In this document: piece after piece, positions 50,287-62,677 of the stretch
Position numbering within the stretch: position 1 is the stretch's first letter
Layout: each line of letters starts with the position of its first letter
From: Hirudo medicinalis
Taxonomy: Eukaryota > Annelida > Clitellata > Hirudinida > Hirudinidae
Assembly (NCBI GenBank): GCA_011800805.1
Contig: MPNW01000026.1
Span: 11,093-75,092 of the forward strand
Direction: 5' to 3'
Length of the DNA stretch: 64,000 nt
Made by a program: the position numbers and the translations under genes
Notes under the pieces: model-generated
What the model was told of the DNA's origin: nothing
The model's database searches: none
The model's input: the letters and a program-made list of their open reading frames with translations, nothing else

Positions 50287-53200
50287 TTACTCACAGGATA
50301 AGGCATTAAGAGATGAGTTGTTTGAAGATTTACTGGGGAGGAGCGTGACATAATTGGCTGGAAAAATTCCAATGCACCCATTTAGTTCTCCTTTCCACCA
50401 ATCAGTGCTTGCCTTCTCGAGTAAACTTATGATGGCACCCTCTTGAAAACTCAAGTCTTCACCAGTTTGCCCCATGTAAGTGTACAAGGCCATTGCTTGT
50501 CCTAAGTGGATCAATCAGTTGAACTGAATTATTATGCAAGTTAGCTCAGAGGGTTGAGTTCCTGTATGCAATGGCAAAAGCAAAGTTGTAATGCAATGTG
50601 ATCTGTTCACAACCCAGCTAGAATCACTGCAAGTACCCCTGTGAAGTAGTGCTACATAAATGGTCAACAAAAGGTGATTGACTCTGATGCTATTGTATTG
50701 CTCATTGTTAAACATTTATGTAGCACTCCTTCCCAAGGACACTTGCAGCAGTGCAGGCTGGATTTCAAACATGACACATTGCGACTGTTGCCACTATCAC
50801 TGTGTGCAGGAATGCGGCCCATTTGGCCAACCTGCACATGCTATGTTCTTGGTGATGCGGTTATCATTATCATTATTATTAACATCAATTTCGGCACAGG
50901 CTTAAGCAGCCTCATGCCATCAACCAAAGCAGCACAATCGATGAAAGCCAAGGCAAGCAACACCACTGAAATAAAATTCTTTAAACATCAATGACATGCC
51001 AGTAAGTTCATAAATTTCCTTGTTGTAACAATATGTAACTATATATCTATGTAATATCTATGTAACAATACTGTAACACACAAAGGTTGCATGAGCTATA
51101 GACACAAATTGTTTATTGCACAAACATGCAAAATAGCAAATAAATCGCTGCAAAGGTTTCAAGAGAATACAGCTGAAAATCTTTGTTGAATTGAACTTTT
51201 ACCTAAGTAAGTGGTCCCTTCATTATCATTCTTGCCATGTTCCTGAAAACAATGCAGGTAAACTTTCAAACACATCAATAGAAAAATGGTGACTCCAAGA
51301 GAGAAATGTGACCTGTGCATCTGGTTCAGGAGTGTTGCTATTGCTCATTCCAAGCATCTTTACGTAATTGGCTGGAAACCAACCAATCCTACGCTTCTGA
51401 CCTTTGACCTAAGAATACAAACATTGCATTTTATTATTATATTTATATTTTATTAACTATATAATTAATTAAGAGCAAGCAAACTAGAAAACCCTGAGAC
51501 GACCTACCTGGAGTTCCCCTTCCCACCACCCACTCGGGCTTTTTTTCCGCACATGAATCAGCTGTCCTGGTTGGAGAGTTAGCTGCTCAGGTCCTGTGGC
51601 AGGATAAGCTGCGATCACTGATGCAATTTCTGAGCAAATAAAAAACCATCAATGCATTTTTTTGCTTCAAAACATTCACCAATTGAAATGCAAATATGTC
51701 CGACCTGGTTTGCGATTTTCTTGCAACTTTGTGGCATTCTGAAATGATTGAAAATATTTGACTGACCTCAAATCTTAAACATTGCATAAAAGAACTTTTC
51801 ACAGCCTGTGAAAGAATGTCAGAATTGAGCATAATCCTGAAAATTTGTAAAACTAGAAGCATTTGACTGAATGAAACAATTTGAGTCTCTTCGTGGATTA
51901 GAATGAAAATAAGTACATCAATGACAGACTGCAACAAGCAGAAACTAATTTGAGCAAGCTTGATTGTTTCATTATTGTTCTCACCACTGAAGGGGGTTTT
52001 GAGGGCCTTTCAGGTTTTTTCTTACTCTTTTGATATTTCAATAAATAATTATAAATCAAGTTAAGTTTAGATTAGAGTTTGTGTAATAATAGCAATAAGT
52101 AATAGTAATAATAATTCTAGCAATTTTATAGGGCACCTTATCCATAGCATTAGAGATACCTAATGGGTGAAAAATCAAACTTATGCTCTACAGATAACAC
52201 ATATTAACAAAGTAGAAAACATGCACCAAACAACTACTGAAGAAATACATACATTCAATAGTCATCTATAACCTATGTCACACATTGCTATTTAACCATG
52301 CATAATGCTGTTCCAAAGAAATTAACAAAACACAATAAAATTCCTCTAAACAGAATCAGGATGCTGTCTGTCAGTAACAGAGAAACATGCACATTTAAGA
52401 ATGAATGAATGCATATCCAGTTCAAGTTCTTACAAGAGTTTCCATCTGTTGAACGTATGAGGCTGGAAAAATCCCGGTCGAGCCATTCAAAGTGCCAGTC
52501 CACCATTCATCGTCTGTCTTTTGTGCAGGAAAAACATCACCTTGGTTGAAAGTCAAGTCTCCCGGAACGTTGGAAGAGTACGTGAACATGGCCACAACAA
52601 TGAACTCTGAGTAAGTATGATGATTTTAATTATTTCCATTGATTTTTGCACCAGGATTTCATGCAACAGGCAATATGTAACCTTCCAAGTTCAGCTTCTT
52701 GTTGTTTTGTGAAGTATCTGATGGCTTTGTATCATGAGGTAGGATCGGTTGCTTGACGGACGAAAGATCCATGGACACCCTGAGAATAGAAAAGTCAAGA
52801 ACTGGTCAAAAGTCGACACAAAAGATTAAATGATTAAAAGTTGTACTCAGGTGGAGTGGGGGAGTAGGCCATCTCAGGTTCACCAAAAACTTTGACGTAA
52901 GACTTTGGAAACCATCCAACCTGCCAAAAGATGTTTGCAGATGCACTATTTTCCTTATTTAGAACACACGACTTTACTGTTACTGCTCAGAATAATTAGT
53001 TATTGCATAGTTTGATTCTTAAATGAGATTATTTTTTAAATCAGATGATTTCAAGACTAAGAGCAATTACAAATATTATTTCCAGACCTTTCCATTAAGC
53101 TCTCCAAACCACCACATTTCCTGCTTGCTGATCAGTGCGATGATGTCACCTTTTTGGAAGGATAGATGGTTGTCCTTTTTAGCCTGCCAGGGATATATGG

Positions 53201-56200
53201 CCTGCACCTTTACATCCTTCTTGTCCTTCTATGTTAGAATAAAAATAATAAACAAAATATATAATAACACATAAAACCACAATGAGTGAACTAATTATAA
53301 TTAACTGCAGGGAATGCACACAATAACTTACCAATAAACTTGAGGTGTGCAAGGACACATGCTCAGAAGAGGTTGGTTCTACAGCAGGAGTCACTTCAAT
53401 TCTGTCAAAGCAAAAAGGACATCCAGTTTATTTCAAGAAATCCAATGAATTAACAAGCAGCAATAATGACAAACATTACAGCATTACAAAGCAACAAGGA
53501 TTGGAAAACCTTGTTTCTGTTGCAGGGTCAGCACAAGTTGCTTCAGACTTGGAGTTGAAATCCTTAGCACCAACAGAGAATGCATTTTCCAGAGTGATGA
53601 GTTCCACATATGCTTGTGGAAAGCAACCTTCCTTTCCATTCAGTGATCCGATCATCCATCCCGGTTCTGCTCTCGACTGATCCTTACTGCATACCTAAAA
53701 GAAACCCACGAGAACGAGTCAGCTAATAAAAATCGGAGAACAAGGTTTTAATAACCGCAACTCGTTCACTTTTAATAAATCATTCAAAAGCAATGTTACC
53801 AGGACAACATCTCCTTCCACGAGTGACAACTCGTCTGAATTCTTTGCATCAAACCGATACAAAGCCCTGTATTTTGTAGGCTCGTCCTCAGTTTGAGATG
53901 GCGACACGTTCGAAAGAGAATTAAAATCTGCAGTCCACTGGTTCGATTGAGTTTGTTCTGAAAGGAATTTCAACTGGTAAGATAAATTGGGAGATCTTTA
54001 ATTTAGGACTGGCTAAGAATTGCATTCCATGCCTTGAATAATTGCAGAAAATGACACAAGCATGTTCAGTTTATCTAATGGAGTGACATAACCTTACACA
54101 GTGACGATAAATGCAGCAATGTTGATTTGACTCAACTTGAAGTTTAAACAAATTCAGAAAATTTAACCAACCACTAGCACCAAAAGTTGCCCAAGCATCT
54201 GAATCTGACTTGTTATCTTGAAATTCTGGATCTAAATTGTGAGGAATACAAACACCAACAATAATACCAATATTAACACAAATATTAATACCAATATTAA
54301 CACAAATATTAATATCAATATTAACAGCACTATTAACACCAATATTGACACCAATAATAACATCAATATTAATACCAATATTAATATCAACATTAATATC
54401 AAAGTGCACATGTAATTAATTAGCCTTTTTCCAACCAACCTGCTGCAAATGCTGTGGGCCAGTTAACAGCAGAATCAAACAGTGAAGTAGAATCATTCTG
54501 CACTGCATTGAAATCCCATTCATTTCCATTCTTCTCACATTCTGCTATTCAGTAGATGAGAGGTAAGGCATGCAATCCTTCTTAATTAAAATAACTTTTA
54601 AAATAAACAACAAACCTGCTGGAAATTTCGACTCTAAATTTCTGAAAGAATGTACAAATTCCAGATAAGATCATTACGAAGCAACAAACAAATTGCAAAA
54701 TGTTTTAATTTTCACCTTGACATTTGTGTTGCCTCTGAAATATTTTTATCCTGCTTAACTTCACAAATCTGTTTAACTTCCTGTAAAATACAATCATTTC
54801 AAATCCCATATTTGACACATTTTTTAAATTTTTTTTTCAGTTAGATTTAAAAAAAAAACAATTACAATGCTCATAAAAATTTGAATTTAGTTTATCAGTA
54901 GGTGAAAGATGATCAATCATAAAATGAGCTTTTCTAGAAATAAACTTATTTTTTTTAAATGGCAATCAATGAAATGGGAACTTCTTGTTTCAACAACCAA
55001 ATGTATAAATGAATTTCAACCAGAAGTGAAGAACAATGTCCACCAAAAATCCAAACAACATGAAGAAGAATGAGGCTTGAATGTTAATTGAAAATTACCT
55101 CAAGTTTGGTTTCGAGTTGAGAAATAAGTGCCTTCTTATTTTTACAAGTTGTTTCAATAATCTCAATTTTCTTTTTCAATTCTTCCAGTCTTTCCTTAGT
55201 CTTTGAATGATCCTTTATCAAGTTGCAGAGGCCCTGATCTGAGAAAGGATTCAGCAACTGATAGTGTTAATTGATTATACAACCTTAATCACTTGACCAC
55301 CTAACATTATTACACCAATACATCACTATACCACCTTACATAATAACACCATCACATCATAACACCACCAGCAATGAATTTAATCTAATTTGATAATCTC
55401 AAACATTCTATAATCCATAATTCATCTTTGAGTCAAACAAAGTTAAGCAAATGTTTTAACGATTGCCCCACAACTAAATAACAACATACATAAGTACTAA
55501 AACTTAAAATGTTTCTCAAAATTAAAAATTAGTTTCAATTGCAACAAGTAAAACAAAGACCTGCCAGGCTGTCGGGAGTGTTGATTTGTCTGCCGAGCCT
55601 CAGACTTTCCTGTTGGGCAGCAACTAGTTTCATCTCGACCTCCTGAAACAAAGAAATTGAGCATGTAAGCATTTATTTGAAACCTGATAAACCTGTTTGT
55701 GTGAATCAATCTGGGGTGTGAGAAATAAAAATCAAACTGAAAATTTATTATTTACAATTTATAAAGATTCTAAGACAATCAGAACCTCTAACTCAGCTTT
55801 CAGTACATCAATTTCAGTGGTTTTTGAGAGTGAAGAGTGCTTGAGAGATTGGATGAAGTTTGACAATTCAGAAATGTTGAATTTCGTCTGCTCTATTTTG
55901 TTCAGTAGTTCTGTTTTCTTACTTTGCTGTTCGATTTACCAAAAATAAAATGAGCTCGCAAAACTCAGAAGTGATGTAATTAAATTTACTCACAAGTGAT
56001 TCAAATAGAAGTTTCTGCTGTCCTGTTTCTTGTTTCAAATCATCGACAAGATTCTCTTCCCTGCTTTTATCAGCAACAAGTTGATCTCTCCTCTGCTTCT
56101 CCCATTCCAATTGTCTCTGCCTCTCCAATTCCTTCCTGGCAGCCTGAAGGTTCAAAATCAATGCAAATGATAGCAACTCTACGAACTCCATCACATTAAT

Positions 56201-59200
56201 CCAAATGCCATTGTCAATAGCAATACCACTGTTCCTTATTAAAAGTGGTGGAAGAAGTGACTGGCAAAGCCAACTCACATGCAACGACTTTTTTTGTTCT
56301 ACAGAGATTTCAGGGTAATGAGAGAGGGCCAGGGATAGCGTTAGGGATGGAGTTAGGTACCAAAAGTCACCTGACACTTGGCCAACAATCACAAAAAGTA
56401 CTTGGTAAATAACTGACTTCCTTCTGCTCCAACAGCTTTCTTCTCTGCTCCTCCTTTTCCATCTCAATTTGTCTCTGCCTCTCCAGTTGCTTCTCTTGTT
56501 CAATCTGCCTCTTCATTTCCTGATCTTGCCTGGTATAATAAGAGAATAATAATATAATTAATTTACTCATGGTTCACACAGGAATTTGGAAACTGAGATT
56601 TAGGGATTTTTACTCACTTTTTAGGACCGAAATTATTAACATAAATACCGGTATTTAGACTTTGTTATTTTTATGGACTTTTGATTTGTAATGCAAAATA
56701 GAAATGCATGGAGGATGAAAATATCAAATTATTAACACAAATTTCAATGCTTGAGCTCTTTTTCTAAATTTGCAATTTCTGCAGCTGTTGCCTCTATCTC
56801 TTTCTTACACTGTTGGCCTGGACCAATAGATCCATGTTCCTGGTTGTGACATTTCCCACCATTAATCTGCAAAATTCTTTGAATCATAAATTTCTGTCAT
56901 GCTTTAATGTTTTCAGTTTCTTTCTCAACTCCATCATTTCATCTGCTTCTCATTTTTAGCTGCAGCTACCTTTCTCCCTGATCTAAAGTGTCCAAATAAA
57001 AGTGATGCCACTGTCTTGATGCTTTGTGATAACCAATAACAGATTTATCAATTTTGAAATTACTAACACTTCAAACACTGTTGGTGTGATCTTTCATTTA
57101 AGTTTCAGTTAAGCTTCTCTTTTTGATTTTCACAAACCAAGCTCTTTTTTATGGAAAAGCCCCTTTCTTGAGATGTCTGACCATGGCTTAACGTTAAGAA
57201 CTTTCTGACTATTTCTCCACAGGTATTTGTAATCATCATGACTTGCCATGTGCTCCTTAAAAAATATGTAAATTCTTTGGTCCATTTTACAGGTACCAAG
57301 AATTAGCCTGTTAGAGTTACTATTGAAAGAACAAACTCCAGGCATAATTACCAGTGTTATCAAAAGTTTGAGGGGATCAAACAGACGAACGTATTTAAGA
57401 CACTTAATTGAGTGCATTTCCATGTGTACAGCTAGAACAAAGAGATAGTGAATTCCTGCTAATTTTGATTCCTCAATAAAATTTATTAAATTCCAGTAAC
57501 ATTTTAGGACTTTTTAAATCTTTTTAGGACTTCCTTGTTTTTTCAGGACTTTTTAGTACTAAAAATTCAAGTTTCAGAAATTTAGGACCTGTACGAACCA
57601 TGTTTACTTTAATTCACATCACTACCAAGAAATTAATAAGTGTCCCTTTATCATTACAGTTTGCAGAAGAAATAGAAAATTGAAATGAAACCTGATTTTT
57701 TCTCTTTTCTCTTGTTCAGCTCTCTCAGCAGCCAATCTCTCTTCAGACTCTTGGAGTTGCTGATCCCTCAGCATTGCTCTCCTTCTTTCAAGTTCTGCCT
57801 GACCTTTGTCAAAGTTTTCTTTTCTTTTATCTTCAAATGTTACTGGAACCAATTAGCATTTGTTAGAAATGCATAATAACATTTATTGCTATTGCTGTCC
57901 TTAATGTCATCTTTGTTAATGTTATTGACAAGTTCGAAACAACAATAAATAAATGACAAAGTAATCACTTATTCTCGCAGGTTCGGAATCTAAAAAATTG
58001 CTTGAGTTGGTTTCTGATCCCGACATGTTCAGATTTGTGCTACCCATGCTAGCATTAGGACTTGTGTCATTACAAACTCCTGGCTTGCAAGTTCCTGATA
58101 CATCAGTTTTTAAAACATTGAAAATCTTCACAAGCAGCTCAAATTCAACATAATAGAACAAAATCAGAAAATCAGCCACTGAAAAACACCCATTCTAACA
58201 TAAACCTTATCACCAGACTCACACAAACCTATGTTAAAAATTTGTCTCCAATCTTGTTGAATAAAAAATTACACCAAATCCAAGTTCAAAAATCAGCTTC
58301 AACACAATATGATGATTTGAACCAGTATTTGTGCAAAATGTAAATGCCTCGTATTTAAGTAGATCACCAATAATCTTATAAGCAACTAGTTAAGAATAGT
58401 CACCTGATAACGATGACTGGAGATTAACAGAGACATTCATGCCAACAGGTTCACTAGGTCTCCTCCCCTTCCTATAAGATGGTGGCACAAGATCTGGAGG
58501 CAACATTGGAGGAATAGGAAAGCCAGATTTGGCCTGATCGATGAGGAACATAGCGACACAAAATTCGTCGGGAGAAAGGTTGCCATCCGTGTCGATGTCG
58601 GCAAGACTCCTGAACGAAAAAGGAGAAATGAAATTTTGTGAGACTCGATGCAATAAAAGCAATATTCATATTTTTATATCCAGAATAACATGTGGGAGCA
58701 AGAATGACTAAGTGACAAAGCAAAAATCAAATAGAACTGAAATGACATCCATAGTCATTGCAATACAACAGGAATAAATTAATGTATAAAGCATCATATG
58801 GGTGGCGTCAGAGGTGGACTTGCCATTTATATAAGATAAGGGTACTAGTGGCATTGCTAGATTCTGAATAAGACACAATAAGACTTCCTTTACTGTAGAA
58901 GTAGGTACACAACCTAGCTGCTCACCAATTAAATAAAATAAATGTAAGCAGTCTGTACTGGTGATACCAAAGAAATAATTTCACTTGAGAAAACAAATGT
59001 CATTTTCCTGTCCTAGAATCCTCATCATAAATGATGTATCCTTACTTTTATGTTTGTTTATTATTACACCACTACAACAATATAACAGATAAATGTTATT
59101 AACATTTAACACTTAACATTAACACTCCCTCAGACACAATAGTGGAGTAGTTTAAGTAATGCTTAACCTTCAAATTCTAGAAAAATAGTTCTTTTTAGCT

Positions 59201-61140
59201 GACATGTCACTGTTTTAAGAGAGAATGGTTGTTGTGGGTTTTTTTATTCAACTTCACAAATTCAAGCATGAACCTTATCCCTCATTAGTCACAAAAGGAC
59301 ATAATTGCATGAAAATATTGTTCACCTAACTTAATTTATTATGCCTGTTTGTTCACTTTGTTTGCAATTGTTTTCGGCTGCTGTGAAATGTCTGCTGTTC
59401 CTTTCAATTGGATAAAAAACAAAAACAAAAAACACAGCCATGCTTAACCCATATTGGTAATAAAATGGAATTAATGTAAAACAATAGCACAACAAAAACC
59501 ATATAGTTTGTCTTCGTCTTACCAAATTTGTGCGAGAACGGGATGAGTGAGGCCTGACTGAGACAAAACCCCTTTGGCTTCTAAACCTAATTTCCACAAA
59601 ACATATTGCTCTGAGAAACTTGATTGTTCATAATCCAGTAAGAACAATCACATGACTTTTTCCATTTATAAGCAAATCAATATTTATCCTTCAGGATGGT
59701 ATTTAATGTATCATCACCACCACCATCAGCAGCAGCATCATCATCACTACCACCACCATCATTTCTTACAACCACATCAATTGGCTGTCACTGACCTGTC
59801 AAATATCCCTTGTGGGAGACATCATGGTTATTGAAGAACTGCTTGTACTTAAGCCTTTGTGCAGGAGTGATGGACCATTCTCCTGATACTGCTGTTGTGG
59901 TAATTGGAGGCCTTCACAAACACCAAGTTTCAGATTTATTTAGACTCTTGTGAAGCCAGTTGTAATAGTACTGTAATCTTGTAATTACTATATTTTACTT
60001 ACCAATGGTATGTAATGACATTTAAATGGGCATAACTTGACTATAAAGTAAAATTCGTTGAAGTGCAGATATATCCTAAATTATTAAAATGATAAAATTA
60101 TTGCAAGTCAAATTACAAGATATTTTACTTTGAAATTGTGGCAAAGTTCCTTGGATCAGCAGACACAACTGAGATTAAACATAAGTATCAATAATAAGGA
60201 GTTTAGCAGCAAAAAGCATCAACTGAGCTCACGGGCAGCAGAAGCACCTGGAAATGGCAGAGTGGCAGTATTGTAAAGAATACTGGGGTTGGGAGCAACA
60301 CCAAATGCAGGCCCCATCATTCCAGAATTCATGACTGGGTTGAATGTGGAACCCATGGGGACATTTGCTAACAAACTGGGAGGAAGTATGTGAGGAATGT
60401 CATAACCCTGAAGTGCCTTTTTGATTAGATGCATAGCTATCGAGAACTCCATTTTGTCCATCTTACCGTCTGCATTAATATCGGACAGCTGCCTAAAAGA
60501 TGGGTTAAATTTTGTTTTAATAAACTTTTAGTTTCACTTCAACCTCTAAAAATTCTATCAAACTCATGCATACATCCACCTATCGTTAATTTAATTTTGT
60601 ATTTATGTATGGTATACTTCACTATAAAATATCAGCCTCAATAAACAACTTGCCATATTTTTCCAAGAACACTCTGAGGCAATCCAGATTGTAAGAAAAA
60701 CACTTTAACTTGTTCTCCTAAAAGAATGATTATGACAGATCAGTAGCAAAATCAATTTAAATCTTGTTGCATGCATTTTAAATACATTTTGATACCAAGT
60801 TCAAATTCAAGTGAAATTATTATACATTGTATTCATACAATAAAGATTCATTAAGAAAGATTGATTAGCTGATTTTAAGATATTCTGTCGCAATACTATG
60901 GAGAAATAGGGAATGGGAAAAAATTTTCATTGCTTGAAGGGTCAATGTATAAAGACTGAACAAATAAACAAACCACTGAGAAACCCAGCTGTAGGATTCA
61001 TCAAATAAAATTGATTATCGTGCTTAGTTTTCTCCTCTGGAGCTATGACCCACACATCTTCAAAAATTAATTAGTAGTACTAATCTTCATTGTTAATAAA
61101 TTTGTCAAGATATAACAAACAAACCATGAAAATTTGCCAT
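50287..61140 (-). CDS. ITSN: Intersectin, short form (two EH domains, coiled coil, five SH3 domains)
   Basis: The ATG at 61140 (exon 61140-61125, MANFH) joins [18 protein letters not shown] (about 61060). EH1 continues in [12 protein letters not shown] and [20 protein letters not shown] (60480-60400). EH2 is [20 protein letters not shown] (59870-59810) plus [20 protein letters not shown] (58610-58540). The coiled coil runs from [20 protein letters not shown] (57840) to about 55000. SH3 domains A-E follow near 53950-53640, 53215-52880, 52610-52430, 51630-51350 and 50510-50330; the last carries [20 protein letters not shown] and [16 protein letters not shown]. The protein ends there with no DH-PH-C2 module, so it scaffolds dynamin, synaptojanin and clathrin-coat partners but lacks Cdc42 exchange activity. 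The final TAA overlaps a strong donor (T|GTGAGTAAG), and splicing would also create a stop. One intron has a GC donor (60653). Confidence 0.94.
50534..50708 (+). repeat. tRNA-derived SINE copy, left arm of an inverted pair
   Basis: A box AAGTTAGCTCAGAGGGTTG, shared motif GAGTTCCTGTATGCAATGG, B box CTGTTCACAACCCAGC, then ACTGCAAGTACCCCTGTGAA and AGTGCTACATAAATGGTCAA, and tail GACTCTGATGCTATTG. It lies in the intersectin intron between SH3-D and SH3-E, opposite to the gene. Confidence 0.7.
50712..50842 (-). repeat. tRNA-derived SINE copy, right arm of an inverted pair
   Basis: On the minus strand: GTGCAGGTTGGCCAAATGGG (A box), CGCATTCCTGCACACAG, GTCATGTTTGAAATCCAGCC (B box), CTGCAAGTGTCCTTGGGAAG and GAGTGCTACATAAATG. 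It meets the plus-strand copy tail to tail, so transcripts of intersectin can form a hairpin here. Confidence 0.7.
54245..54410. repeat. AT-rich minisatellite (AATATTAACACAAATATTAA type)
   Basis: Units of about 12-18 bases, AATATTAACACCAATATTAA and variants, repeat across about 165 bases in an intersectin intron in the linker after SH3-A. Spacing is irregular, with no spacer sequences. Confidence 0.85.
56255..56379. mobile_element. Fold-back / MITE-like element, copy 2
   Basis: The left arm AAGTGACTGGCAAAGCCAAC, TCACATGCAACGACTTTTTT matches both arms of the element at 26164, down to GTTCTACA. The right arm, read inward, is AAGTGTCAGGTGACTTTTGG followed by CCTAACTCCATCCCTAACGC, again a CCCTAA-like core. 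It is shorter than copy 1 by internal deletion. It sits in an intersectin coiled-coil intron. Confidence 0.65.
56568..57602 (-). mobile_element. TIR-bounded DNA transposon relic (hAT-like) with TTTACT target duplication
   Basis: The ends are CATGGTTCACACAGG on the left and, read inward from the right, CATGGTTCGTACAGG. They are flanked by TTTACT at 56562-56567 and 57603-57608. The minus strand inside encodes decayed protein: [20 protein letters not shown].. and [29 protein letters not shown], then [26 protein letters not shown]. These resemble the C-terminal parts of a widespread hAT-like element family (S-H-G-x-x-x-x-E-R-G-F-S-x-x-K). Stops and frame changes show that it is dead. It was inserted about 30 bp upstream of the 3' splice site of an intersectin coiled-coil exon (acceptor near 56530). 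Confidence 0.75.
59716..59765. repeat. Imperfect (CAC/CAT/CAG) trinucleotide repeat
   Basis: About 50 bases of CATCACCACCACCATCAGCA-type units in an intersectin intron just before the EH2 exon. It would read as poly-His/Gln in one frame but is not part of the gene model. Confidence 0.8.
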
Positions 61141-62677
61141 CCTTTTTGTTCTCAAGATCTATTAAGATAAAATAATTTATCTAAAATGTTTTTGGATGCA
61201 ATAAATTGCAGTGATTAATATAAGTGAAAATTTGTTATTACTTAAACTAGTCCATTTTCACTATTACTCTATATTATTCGCTACATTATCACTATATAGG
61301 TAAATGCATTAATCATTAACAATCTAAAAGCAACTCCATGACTGCACTCTTTTCATCCTTCATAAATAATTAAGTAAATAATAAAATTGAATCAACTTGA
61401 GATATCAGCAGCATATAAATACCATAGATTGTAAAAATAATTTCATGTATTTCAAAACATTTTGTCCAAAATCTTTAATGCTTAATAAGACATATGACCC
61501 AATAAATCCAACTATTACTCTGTAATATTATAAAACTTAATCGTGTCAAAACGGTGTAACTATTCTTACAAATCTAATTTAACAAAATTACTAAGTGTTG
61601 TAACTGTATAATAATTAATAACATTTTTACTGGCAGTATTGCTACTCAAGAATTGTATAATAATCCCATTTCCCGGTGAAATTTGTTAAACACGCGTGCA
61701 ACTACGTCTATAATGGGATTTCAACAAATAAATTAACAATATACAAATAACAAGAAATTACAGAGAAAATACACCTTGCTAATGTAAATCTAGAATAAAC
61801 CTGCCCAAAACCAGCAATACTAAGATGTTATTCCGATAAATATCACAGGGCCGGCAGTACAACAAATGTATAAGGAAACGTTGTTATTATTGAAGCAAAA
61901 CTCACAAGCCACAGAAATTCAGGCTACGAAAGCCATCAAAACCAGCAAATTATGATAGAAAACGCCGACGGGATGTGCCGTCAAAACAATCGCCCCAACT
62001 ATATTTCCATATCTGGTTTTGGCATGAAGTTATTCAAAGGATATTTTTTGCTGTCATGGTTTATGCAATTCGGGTACTTGTGAAGATAGGATTTTTAATA
62101 TAATTAAAAGCACCATTTAAAGACAAACTGGCGAAAGCTCGTGAAAGCTTTGATTCGTGTCAAGAAGGCGTTTATCTATTAGTGGTGCAGGCATTTAAGT
62201 TTAAATTATAAAGGTCATGTATACCATGATTTTTGTCTGCTTTACAGTATCGCCAATTGCTCTAATGAAAATTGGTGTTTGAAGATGTACAAAAAGGAAC
62301 AAATTTTGTAATCAGCCATTTATTGGGAGCTGCTAAAATTGCTGAGGTTTCTTAAATTGTTCAGCAATGTCTTCGTTTGTGTGTTTATTACTTGCATCAT
62401 AATGTTCATTGGGTCCAAAATCACAGTATAAAATAGATATGGCAAGATTAAATTAAATAATAAATTGATCATGATATACATTTTAAATAATATATTAAAT
62501 AAATAAAGTAAGTTATTATTTCACACTGTAAAAGATCATTAATCAATCCATCAAAAAGCGAAAAGCATTTCTTTGGCAACACTTTTCATTTGTATTGGAT
62601 CTATTATCGTTTTCACGTTTTACAGAAGTTTTGTTTACACAATCAGTGAAGAGTGAATTGTTTATCAAATCAAAATC
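61141..62677. other. Divergent intergenic region between intersectin and the right-edge gene
   Basis: AT-rich, no supported gene. A GC-richer patch at about 61845-62030 (GGGCCGGCAGTACAAC, GAAAACGCCGACGGGATGTG) is the best candidate for the intersectin promoter or first non-coding exon. The plus-strand gene's ATG is at 62678. Confidence 0.4.

Noticed and set aside
54245..54410. Regular short repeats as a CRISPR-like array
   Set aside because: The units are contiguous AT-rich minisatellite repeats without unique spacers, in an intron of an animal gene.
56367..56503. Read-through of the intersectin coiled-coil exon into the following minus-strand sequence
   Set aside because: The reading loses similarity after [10 protein letters not shown] and enters the fold-back repeat, so an intron is the better explanation.
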